Assembly (NCBI RefSeq): GCF_022008365.1
Contig: NZ_JAIRBA010000008.1
Span: 45,384-109,383, forward strand
Direction of reading: 5' to 3'
Source of the DNA: Aequorivita vitellina
GTDB lineage: Bacteria > Bacteroidota > Bacteroidia > Flavobacteriales > Flavobacteriaceae
DNA length: 64,000 bases
Positions 27,554 through 34,776 of this stretch are shown here, in pieces. Each line of letters starts with the position of its first letter. The stretch's first letter is position 1. The position numbers and the translations under genes were made by a program. Under the pieces are notes generated by a model. The model searched no databases, was not told where the DNA came from, and saw only the letters and a program-made list of their open reading frames with translations.

Positions 27554-29092
27554 TTACTTTTTCACTCTTTCTAATTTGTAGAAGTCTTTTCGTCTATCTT
27601 TCAAATTTCGAACTGCACCAAAAGTGTGCAACTCGCGAAGTAAATCTATATCTACATCGGCAACCAAAATCATTTCGGTATTTGTGGTTGCTTCAGCCTT
27701 TATTCCATTGCTGGGAAAAGAGAAGTCGCAGGGAGTAAACACAGCACTTTGGGCATATTGTATGTCCATGTTGTGAACCTTCGGTAAATTACCAACACTT
27801 CCTGCAATGGCAACATAGCATTCATTTTCTACCGCTCTGGCTTGAGCACAAAGACGCACCCGCGAATAACCATTTTGAGTATCGGTTAAAAATGGCACAA
27901 AAAGTATATCCATTCCTTCATCTGAAAGTAATCTTGAAAGTTCAGGAAATTCAGAATCGTAACAAATTAAAACTCCTATTTTCCCACAGTCTGTATCGAA
28001 AGTTTTTAATGAATTTCCATTTACCATTCCCCAAACGCGTTCTTCATCTGGTGTAACGTGAATTTTTTCATAACGCTCCACGCTTCCATCGCGACGGCAT
28101 AAGTAACCGACATTATATAATTTTCCGCGAACCATTTCGGGCATACTTCCAGTTATAATATTGATGTTGTATGAAATTGATAGTTGCGAAAGTCTTTCGG
28201 TAATTTCTTTGGTGTATTTCGCCAATTCGCGAATAGCATCTGGCTCACTCATATGATTGTATTTTGCCATGAGCGGAGCATTGAAAAACTCTGGAAACAT
28301 CGCGAAGTCACATCTATATCCTGCTACAGAATCTATAAAATACTCTGCTTGATGCATTAACTCTTCCATGCCAGAATAGCTTCGCATTTGCCATTGAATA
28401 AGACCCAGACGCACAATACTTTTTATTGCAGAAGGTTTGGGTTTTTTTTCGGGTTTTGTATAATAGATATTGTCCCACTCCATCAAAACCGCAAACTCAC
28501 CGGAAGCTTTATCGCCTTCCAAATAACCTTTCAACACACGTACCGGGTGAAAATCATTCGATATCTGAAAGTTTAAAACGGGATCGTCAATTTGTTTGCG
28601 TTTAACTTTTTCAATGTATTGTTTTGGGGAAAGTTTATCTGCGTGTAGATGATAATTTGGCATTCTTCCGCCAAAAACGATACTCTTTAAATTTAAGTTT
28701 TCACAGAGCTCCTTTCTGTAATCGTACAATCTTCTTCCCAAACGAAGGCCGCGAAAATCTGGCCGAATAAAAACGTCTATTCCGTAAAGCACATCGCCTT
28801 CTGTATCGTGGATTTTAAAAGTTGGATCGTCTGTAATATCTTGATAGGTGTGCTTTTCACCCAATTCATCAAAATCTACAATAATAGAAAGAGCGCAACC
28901 GGCAATTTCGCCATCGGCCATAATAACCACTTGCCCCTCGGGGAAAATATCTATCAAGTTTCCTATCTCGTTTATCTTCCAATAGCTATTAGGCATACCC
29001 CCATAAGACTGAATGGTCGCAGCTTTAAGCGCTTCATAATCCTTAAGGGTCAAAAACTTTAGCTCAATATTTTCAATTTTTTGTGGGTCCAT
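27554..29092 (-). CDS. GNAT acetyltransferase-carbon-nitrogen hydrolase fusion
   Basis: A 512-residue two-domain protein. The N-terminal GNAT domain (about 8-170) contains an acetyl-CoA loop RPDFRGLRLGRRLYDY. The C-terminal nitrilase-superfamily domain (about 225-505) has the full triad E268 (FPEFF), K343 (YEKIH) and C377 (LICYDSEFPE). It should hydrolyse an amide or nitrile, perhaps linked to acyl transfer. This fusion is known across Bacteroidota; its substrate is not established. It starts 20 bp after the second RES toxin gene on the same strand. Confidence 0.9.
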   Translation of the reverse strand: MDPQKIENIELKFLTLKDYEALKAATIQSYGGMPNSYWKINEIGNLIDIFPEGQVVIMADGEIAGCALSIIVDFDELGEKHTYQDITDDPTFKIHDTEGDVLYGIDVFIRPDFRGLRLGRRLYDYRKELCENLNLKSIVFGGRMPNYHLHADKLSPKQYIEKVKRKQIDDPVLNFQISNDFHPVRVLKGYLEGDKASGEFAVLMEWDNIYYTKPEKKPKPSAIKSIVRLGLIQWQMRSYSGMEELMHQAEYFIDSVAGYRCDFAMFPEFFNAPLMAKYNHMSEPDAIRELAKYTKEITERLSQLSISYNINIITGSMPEMVRGKLYNVGYLCRRDGSVERYEKIHVTPDEERVWGMVNGNSLKTFDTDCGKIGVLICYDSEFPELSRLLSDEGMDILFVPFLTDTQNGYSRVRLCAQARAVENECYVAIAGSVGNLPKVHNMDIQYAQSAVFTPCDFSFPSNGIKAEATTNTEMILVADVDIDLLRELHTFGAVRNLKDRRKDFYKLERVKK

Positions 29093-29112
29093 ATAGTCTG
29101 GGAATTCAATTT

Positions 29113-29571
29113 CTATTTAAAAATCCTTTCGTCAAAAGGAAAGTTGACAATTTCAATAATTTTAATTTCTGAAATACTTGAATGGTTGGGGTTCAACAAA
29201 AAATTGAAGTCGCCATTTACTACGGTAGAAGGAACTTTAAGAACACAGAAATCTCCTGAATAAATAAAAGAGTCACCTATTTTTTGCGTATTCAATTTTG
29301 GAGGATTAGAATTCCAATCTTCATCCAAAACCTGAGGGTTTAAAACTTCGATTTTCAAGGAATCTGGAATATCAATCTCAATCATCATATAATCATCAGG
29401 TAGTGTTGCCAAGCTTAAATGCACTATTACTTCAGCCATTGCCAGCGCCCTACTTTCTGCCGTATACAGCATTTTTACACCTTTAGAATTCCAACGGTTT
29501 CCGAACTTAGCTGCACCTTTACCACTTAAATCGTAGGCATATTTTTTTCTGGATAACCTAAAAACCCTCAT
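29113..29571 (-). CDS. RES-domain toxin (NAD+ phosphorylase type), module 2
   Basis: A 152-residue RES toxin with R5, R26 (GNRWN), Y36, S40 (YTAES) and E47, the same positions as module 1, although the rest has diverged widely. It should deplete NAD+ when free of antitoxin. Its ATG overlaps the antitoxin stop (TAATG). The GNAT-nitrilase gene follows 20 bp downstream, so it may share the transcript. Confidence 0.93.
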   Translation of the reverse strand: MRVFRLSRKKYAYDLSGKGAAKFGNRWNSKGVKMLYTAESRALAMAEVIVHLSLATLPDDYMMIEIDIPDSLKIEVLNPQVLDEDWNSNPPKLNTQKIGDSFIYSGDFCVLKVPSTVVNGDFNFLLNPNHSSISEIKIIEIVNFPFDERIFK

Positions 29572-30059
29572 TATGCAAAAATACCATGCTCTATACGATT
29601 AAGCTCTGCCATAACCATTTCCTTACCGTAAGAATCCTTTAAAAGCTCTCTGGGATTAAGCCCCTTTAAAGCAAATGAAGGCGTATTTAGCCATCTGTAG
29701 AATTTTTCGGAAGAACCAAAAGCTTCAATTCCAAAATTGGTAACTTCAGCAAGCTCAAATATTTTTTCAGTGTGAATAGGTTTAAAATAAAAATCCTTAT
29801 CATCTCGATATCGTTGCAATGTTTTAGAAGAAAGATCTAAATATTCGGCCCAATCAGAATCGGTAAAAGGTGTAAATGATTTTATTTGGGTAAATATTTT
29901 AAATGGCAGCCCTCTTCTAATAGCTTGGACAATTAGCATTTTATCAAGAAAAAAATCTGCAAATGAAATTTTCCTCGATACATTTTCAATGTTTTTTACG
30001 TAAGCTGTTAATGCCTCGTTTACTTCATTAATAGCATTAATTTGTTCATCATAACTCAT
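29571..30059 (-). CDS. Xre/MbcA/ParS-type antitoxin (DUF2384), module 2
   Basis: A 162-residue antitoxin. Its HTH-like region is near residues 65-100 (DWAEYLDLSSKTLQRYRDD) and the toxin-binding DUF2384 domain follows to the end (FGSSEKFYRWLNTPSFALKGLNPRELLKD). The start at 30059 is chosen over 30092 because a perfect -7 box lies at 30079-30086 between the two ATGs. Only limited similarity to module 1 is visible, so the two pairs are distant paralogues or independent acquisitions, not a recent tandem copy. Confidence 0.9.
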   Translation of the reverse strand: MSYDEQINAINEVNEALTAYVKNIENVSRKISFADFFLDKMLIVQAIRRGLPFKIFTQIKSFTPFTDSDWAEYLDLSSKTLQRYRDDKDFYFKPIHTEKIFELAEVTNFGIEAFGSSEKFYRWLNTPSFALKGLNPRELLKDSYGKEMVMAELNRIEHGIFA

Positions 30060-30067
30060 AACCAAAT

Positions 30068-30099
30068 ACATTTGTCTCCAAAGATAAGACATTTGTCTC
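30068..30099 (-). promoter_or_regulatory. Promoter and operator of the second Xre/RES module
   Basis: On the minus strand TATCTTTG (30079-30086) is a perfect -7 box. It is flanked by two exact 11-bp direct repeats, GAGACAAATGT, at 30089-30099 and 30068-30078, 21 bp apart. A repressor on both sites would cover the start region. An adjacent 16-bp perfect palindrome, TTTAGAAATTTCTAAA (30103-30118), may be a further site or the end of the upstream operon. Confidence 0.65.
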
Positions 30100-30125
30100 G
30101 GTTTTAGAAATTTCTAAACATTTTT

Positions 30126-31103
30126 TTACATATCTAATAGATAGGCAAAAATAAGTGGCGCCACTATGGTTGCATCACTCTCAATGATAAATTTTGGCGT
30201 ATCCATATCTAGTTTTCCCCACGTAATTTTTTCATTGGGAACAGCGCCTGAGTAACTACCAAAGCTAGTAGTTGAGTCGCTGATCTGGCAAAAATAGCTC
30301 CAAAACGGAGTTTCCGGTCGCTCCATATCTTGGTAAAGCATGGGCACTACGCAGATTGGGAAATCACCTGCAATTCCACCACCAATTTGGAAGAAACCAA
30401 TTCCATTTTCTGAATTTTCAGTGTACCAATCGGCAAGGAAGGTCATATACTCAATTCCACTTTTCATTGTAGAAGCTTTCAATTCGCCTTTTAACACGTA
30501 GCTTGCAAAAATGTTTCCCATAGTACTATCTTCCCAACCTGGGCAAATAATTGGAAGGTTCTTTTCGGCAGCAGCGTACATCCACGAATCTTTTAAATCT
30601 ATTTCGTAATGCTCTTCCATTACTCCACTTAAAAGAAGTTTGTACATATACTCGTGCGGAAGGTAACGTTCGCCTTTTGCTTCGGCTTCTTTCCAAAGCT
30701 TTACGATGTGTTTTTGAATTCTTCGGAAGGCTTCTTCTTCAGGGATACAAGTATCGGTTACGCGGTTCATTCCTCTTTCAAGCAAATCCCACTCATCTTG
30801 CGGTGTTAAATCGCGGTAATGCGGCACACGTTCATAATGACTGTGCGCCACCAGATTCATTATATCTTCTTCAAGGTTAGCACCTGTACAAGAAATTATT
30901 TGCACTTTATCTTGACGGATCATTTCGGCAAAAATCTTGCCCAACTCAGCAGTACTCATTGCTCCCGCTAGCGAAACTAACATTTTTGAACCTTTTTCAA
31001 GTTGTGCTTCGTATCCTTTTGCAGCATCTACAAGTGCAGCAGAATTAAAGTGTAAATAATATTTTTCAATAAACTGGGAGATCGCTCCTTTGTTAGTACT
31101 CAT
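30126..31103 (-). CDS. Deoxyhypusine synthase-like enzyme, probable homospermidine synthase
   Basis: A 325-residue NAD-binding protein of the deoxyhypusine synthase family. The C-terminal GSYSGAVPNEKITWGK matches the DHS active-site block and keeps the catalytic Lys, but Tyr replaces the Asp of GSDSGA and the KHH after GGG is changed to GDF. Bacteria lack eIF5A, and bacterial members studied make homospermidine from putrescine, which fits its place after arginine decarboxylase and agmatinase. The start at 31103 overlaps speB by 11 bases; the longer frame would run 113 bp into it. Confidence 0.82.
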   Translation of the reverse strand: MSTNKGAISQFIEKYYLHFNSAALVDAAKGYEAQLEKGSKMLVSLAGAMSTAELGKIFAEMIRQDKVQIISCTGANLEEDIMNLVAHSHYERVPHYRDLTPQDEWDLLERGMNRVTDTCIPEEEAFRRIQKHIVKLWKEAEAKGERYLPHEYMYKLLLSGVMEEHYEIDLKDSWMYAAAEKNLPIICPGWEDSTMGNIFASYVLKGELKASTMKSGIEYMTFLADWYTENSENGIGFFQIGGGIAGDFPICVVPMLYQDMERPETPFWSYFCQISDSTTSFGSYSGAVPNEKITWGKLDMDTPKFIIESDATIVAPLIFAYLLDM

Positions 31104-32046
31104 CTTCTTCTGTATTAAATTTTGAACTACCTTTTTTACCTGCCTCGAGCGGAGTCGAGAGGTTAAAATTACTTTCGTATTCGTCTTCTTCGTCTGTACC
31201 TGCAAATTTGTACGTCAACATTTTGTAGTAAAGTTTTGCAGCTACAAAGTCTGAAGCTTTTTCCTCTGGGTTAGGGCATAGTTCTACAATGTCAAAACCT
31301 ACCACATTTCTATCCTCAAAAACTTGTTTTAGAAAATCGAGGGTTTCATACCAAAAAAGTCCGCCAGGTTCGGGTGTTCCGGTTGACGGAAGGATGGAAG
31401 GATCTAAAGCATCAAGATCAAAAGTGATAAATACATTCTCGCCTAAAGCTTCAATTACTTTATCCATCCAGTATTCGTCTTTTGCCATATCGTGGGCAAA
31501 GAATACTTTTTCTTCATCCATCACGCGCGTTTCGGCAATATCCATACTCCGGATTCCAACTTGTACAAGATTTGTAGTTTGGCTCGCTTCATAAACTGCA
31601 CAAGCGTGGTTACAAGTGCTTCCGTGGAATTCTTTGCGCAAGTCTGCGTGAGCATCTATGTGCAACACGGTAAGGTTGTCAAAACATTCGTTAAACGCGC
31701 GGATTGTTCCAATAGAAATGCTGTGTTCACCCCCAAAAACAGTAACAAATTTATTTCGTTTAATATAATCTTTGGTGGCTTTGTGTACTTCTGAAACTAC
31801 AGCTTCTGGCGATGCGTTTTCAGTTATGGCATCGGCAAGATAAACTCCTTGTTTATAAACCTCTGATTGGGTTTCAATATCATAAAGTTCCATGTTTTCG
31901 GAAGCATCTAAAAAGGCCTCGGGACCTTTGTCGGCACCTTTTTGCCAAGTGCTGGTTCCATCATAAGGAACGGGGATCAATACAATTTTTGATGTTTCTA
32001 GGGCCGCATATTTTTGCGGGATACCTGCGTACGTCTTAGTGCTCAT
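31093..32046 (-). CDS. speB: Agmatinase
   Basis: A 317-residue ureohydrolase with all Mn ligands: H108 (GGEHS), D131, H133 and D135 (DAHAD), and D210 and D212 (FDLDALDPS). It converts agmatine to putrescine and urea. It overlaps the arginine decarboxylase gene by 11 bases and the DHS-like gene by 11 bases, so the three are translated together. The C-terminal 35 residues are acidic and include a segment (NLSTPLEAGKK) encoded by a repeat-like sequence. Confidence 0.94.
   Translation of the reverse strand: MSTKTYAGIPQKYAALETSKIVLIPVPYDGTSTWQKGADKGPEAFLDASENMELYDIETQSEVYKQGVYLADAITENASPEAVVSEVHKATKDYIKRNKFVTVFGGEHSISIGTIRAFNECFDNLTVLHIDAHADLRKEFHGSTCNHACAVYEASQTTNLVQVGIRSMDIAETRVMDEEKVFFAHDMAKDEYWMDKVIEALGENVFITFDLDALDPSILPSTGTPEPGGLFWYETLDFLKQVFEDRNVVGFDIVELCPNPEEKASDFVAAKLYYKMLTYKFAGTDEEDEYESNFNLSTPLEAGKKGSSKFNTEEDEY
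31147..31158. repeat. Repeat core inside the speB 3' end
   Basis: GAGCGGAGTCGA is identical to 23222-23233 and forms a small inverted repeat with its flanks (CTCGA...TCGAG at 31145-31160). In frame it codes for STPLE in the tail of the agmatinase, beyond the conserved fold. Likely a decayed interspersed repeat. Confidence 0.4.
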
Positions 32047-33433
32047 AACCTAAAATGTTTAGCAATTGCTCGCTTGTTTGTTGTTCTGAAAAAAGTTTGG
32101 TAGTAATGTTATCGTTTTTGTCTCTATCTATTAAAATATGTTTTGGCTGCGGAATTAAGCAGTGTTGCAAACCTCCAAAACCACCAATGGTTTCTTGATA
32201 AGCACCTGTATTAAAGAAGCCAATATACAAAGGTTTTTCCTTTTTAAACTTTGGCAGATAAATAGCCGCCATGTTTTGTTCGCTGTTATAGTAGTCGTCA
32301 CTATCGCAAGTTAAACCTCCTAACAACACTCTTTCGTATTCATCGTTCCAACGATTTATTGGTAACATTATAAATTTCTTACTTATTGCCCAAGTATCTG
32401 GCAAGGTTGTAATAAAAGATGAATTTATCATATTCCACTTCTCTCTATCGTTTTGTTGTTTTTGATAGAGGATTTCATAAATAGCCCCGCCACTCTCGCC
32501 AACTGTGAAACTTCCAAATTCGGTAAAAATGTGGGGAACTGGAACCTCAGCTTCTTCACAAGTGATGTTTATTTGATTTAAAATTTCGTCTATCATATAT
32601 TGATAGTCGTACTCAAAATGCAAAGAGTTTTTTATAGGAAAGCCACCGCCAATATTTAGACTATCTAATGACGGACAGATTTTTTTAAGACGAACATACA
32701 CTTTTAAACATTTCACCAATTCGTTCCAGTAATAAGCAGTGTCGCGAATGCCCGTATTAATGAAAAAATGAAGCATTTTTAAATCTATGCGTTCGTTATT
32801 TTTTATTTGTTCTTCGTAAAAAGGAATAATATTTTTATACCCAATTCCCAATCGCGAAGTATAGAATTCAAACTTTGGCTCTTCTTCCGAAGCAATACGA
32901 ATACCTACATTAAAATGCCCTTCAATACTATCTGAAAGCAAATCAATTTCTTCATAATTATCAATAATAGGAATGCAGTTTTCATGCCCATCGTTGATTA
33001 AACGCGCTATGTTTTCTATATACTGCTCTCGTTTGAATCCGTTACAGATTACATACGTTTTATCGGTTACTTTACCAGTTTTCTTCAAGCTTTCTACTAT
33101 ATCAATATCAAAAGCCGAAGAGGTTTCTATATGAATATCATTCTTTAAAGCTTCATTTAAAACGTGCTTAAAATGCGAACTTTTTGTGCAATAGCAGTAA
33201 TTATACGTGCCTTTGTAGTTGTTCTTTTCAATAGCATTGGCAAACCACTTTTTTGCCAAATGTATATTTTCCGAAATTTTTGGGAGGTAGGTAAACTTTA
33301 GGGGTGCTCCATAGCGCTCTACCAGCGCCATTAAATCTACCCCGTGAAATTCAAGACCATTTTCGCCCAATCTAAATTCTTCCTGCGGAAAATAATAGGT
33401 TTGATCTATTAAATCTATGTATTTGGTATTCAT
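32036..33433 (-). CDS. speA: Arginine decarboxylase (short, fold-III PLP type)
   Basis: A 465-residue PLP enzyme with an alanine-racemase-like barrel and a beta domain. CTKSSHF near residue 84 carries the likely PLP Lys, and LTCDSDDYY near 367 holds the second-subunit Cys-Asp site typical of biosynthetic arginine decarboxylases. It makes agmatine from arginine. It is about 180 residues shorter than enterobacterial SpeA, as usual in Bacteroidota. It leads the speA-speB-DHS-like operon; the gene overlaps and pathway order support the assignment over diaminopimelate decarboxylase. Confidence 0.88.
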   Translation of the reverse strand: MNTKYIDLIDQTYYFPQEEFRLGENGLEFHGVDLMALVERYGAPLKFTYLPKISENIHLAKKWFANAIEKNNYKGTYNYCYCTKSSHFKHVLNEALKNDIHIETSSAFDIDIVESLKKTGKVTDKTYVICNGFKREQYIENIARLINDGHENCIPIIDNYEEIDLLSDSIEGHFNVGIRIASEEEPKFEFYTSRLGIGYKNIIPFYEEQIKNNERIDLKMLHFFINTGIRDTAYYWNELVKCLKVYVRLKKICPSLDSLNIGGGFPIKNSLHFEYDYQYMIDEILNQINITCEEAEVPVPHIFTEFGSFTVGESGGAIYEILYQKQQNDREKWNMINSSFITTLPDTWAISKKFIMLPINRWNDEYERVLLGGLTCDSDDYYNSEQNMAAIYLPKFKKEKPLYIGFFNTGAYQETIGGFGGLQHCLIPQPKHILIDRDKNDNITTKLFSEQQTSEQLLNILGYEH

Positions 33434-33744
33434 TATATTGTTTTCGTTGAATTGTGTAAATTAAAAATTCCTATTGCGGATTCCCTTAAAAATTGGAAGT
33501 ATAACAAAATATTAACTAGAAATTTAATTGTAATAGGCAAAGGGTTTAGAGTAGATTCTTTACCCGAAGCTTGTCGCAAAGCAGCGACTGGAAGCAAAAA
33601 TACGTTGTTCATTTAGAATCTTTGTTTCTGAAATATTTCAAAAACTAACCAAATTAATAAATACGTTCATTCAATTTTAAGCTGATACAAATGTGCCAAA
33701 AAAAGTTCAATAATTTACATAACCTCAGAAATTTTCATTTCATT
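33434..33744. other. Intergenic region upstream of speA
   Basis: These 311 bp contain a candidate -7 box (33595-33602, minus strand) and, in the resulting 160-nt leader, a small hairpin (GTCGC at 33573-33577 with GCGAC at 33584-33588). I see no coding region and no known riboswitch. Confidence 0.5.
33595..33602 (-). promoter_or_regulatory. Candidate -7 box of the polyamine operon
   Basis: Minus-strand TATTTTTG matches TAnnTTTG. There is no good -33 box. If it is used, the speA leader is about 155 nt, long enough for regulation in the leader. Confidence 0.4.
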
Positions 33745-34677
33745 TTACAACATACTGAACATATTGAGTTCCTTATCTGTAAGCGTTCTCCAGCGGCCGC
33801 GAGGCAAGTCTTTTTTGGTCAACGGGCCAAGCGTTACACAATCTACGCGAACCACATCGTAACCCAAATGTTCAAAAATGGTTCGTATTACACTGTTTCC
33901 GGTGTGTTTAATTTTTAAACCTACTTCACTTTTAGGCGCATTATCTACATAACTTATTTCATCTACACTTATCTCCTTTCCATCAACGGTCATTCCGTCT
34001 TTAATCTTTTTAAGATGTTCAGCTTTTAGATTTTTATCTAATTCGATATGAAAAAGTCTTGGAATTCCTTTTTTAGTAAATTTTTGCACAAACTCATCGT
34101 CGTTTGTAAACAGTAATAAACCCGTAGCATTTCTACCCAAACGCCCAAATGGTTTAATTTTGGCAGTAGTTGCATTTGCAACCAAATCCATTACAGTCAT
34201 TCCTTTGGAGTTGCTATCTGTTGTAGCAAACCCTTTTGGCTTGTTCAACAAAACAAAGGTGTTTGGCTCCGGATTCAAGCGGCGACCATCAAAACGAACA
34301 TCGTCTGTTAGTTGCACTTTGTAACCCATCTCGTTTACAATTTTTCCATTTACAGAAACCAAACCAGTTGCAATAAACGTATCGGCTTCACGGCGCGAAC
34401 ACACACCGCTATTTGCAATATATTTATTTAAACGAATCCCGTCCTCAGGATTACTTCTTTTAACTTCTTTTACAGGTTTCTCTCGTCGGCCAATTTCTTT
34501 ACCATTTTTATCAAATCGTAATTTTGGTTTTGTCGCGGGATCTGCTTGCCTACTCGTTTTTTTGCTTTTAAATTCAGATTTTACAGGAGCATTCCCTCTT
34601 GCACTGCTTCTGTTGCGTTGGTTATTAGATCCACGTCCAGAAGCTTTCCCTCTACTTTGATTGTCTTGTCTGCTCAT
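33745..34677 (-). CDS. RsuA/RluB-family pseudouridine synthase homologue lacking the catalytic Asp
   Basis: A 310-residue protein. Residues 1-75 are a basic, low-complexity tail; an S4 RNA-binding domain follows (about 81-125; IRLNKYIANSGVCSRREAD), then the RluB-like domain. The catalytic motif GRLD reads GRLG (G181, codon GGT at 34135-34137). The second conserved motif (usually SGRNRxVRRxFE) reads HTGNSVIRTIFE. Both changes argue against pseudouridylation, although the fold and S4 domain are intact. It may bind ribosomal RNA without modifying it. A single gene with its own -7 box. Confidence 0.82.
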   Translation of the reverse strand: MSRQDNQSRGKASGRGSNNQRNRSSARGNAPVKSEFKSKKTSRQADPATKPKLRFDKNGKEIGRREKPVKEVKRSNPEDGIRLNKYIANSGVCSRREADTFIATGLVSVNGKIVNEMGYKVQLTDDVRFDGRRLNPEPNTFVLLNKPKGFATTDSNSKGMTVMDLVANATTAKIKPFGRLGRNATGLLLFTNDDEFVQKFTKKGIPRLFHIELDKNLKAEHLKKIKDGMTVDGKEISVDEISYVDNAPKSEVGLKIKHTGNSVIRTIFEHLGYDVVRVDCVTLGPLTKKDLPRGRWRTLTDKELNMFSML

Positions 34678-34690
34678 AATTAATTTTTTG

Positions 34691-34698
34691 CAAAGGTA
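34691..34698 (-). promoter_or_regulatory. -7 box of the RluB-like gene
   Basis: Minus-strand TACCTTTG matches TAnnTTTG and lies 13 bp upstream of the ATG. No clear -33 box. Confidence 0.45.
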
Positions 34699-34776
34699 AG
34701 TGAAATAAAGATGGCATTTACAGTTTTCCGTTTGTAGTGCAAAGACAGCCAGCCGAATCTAAATTTTCTTGCTTTT

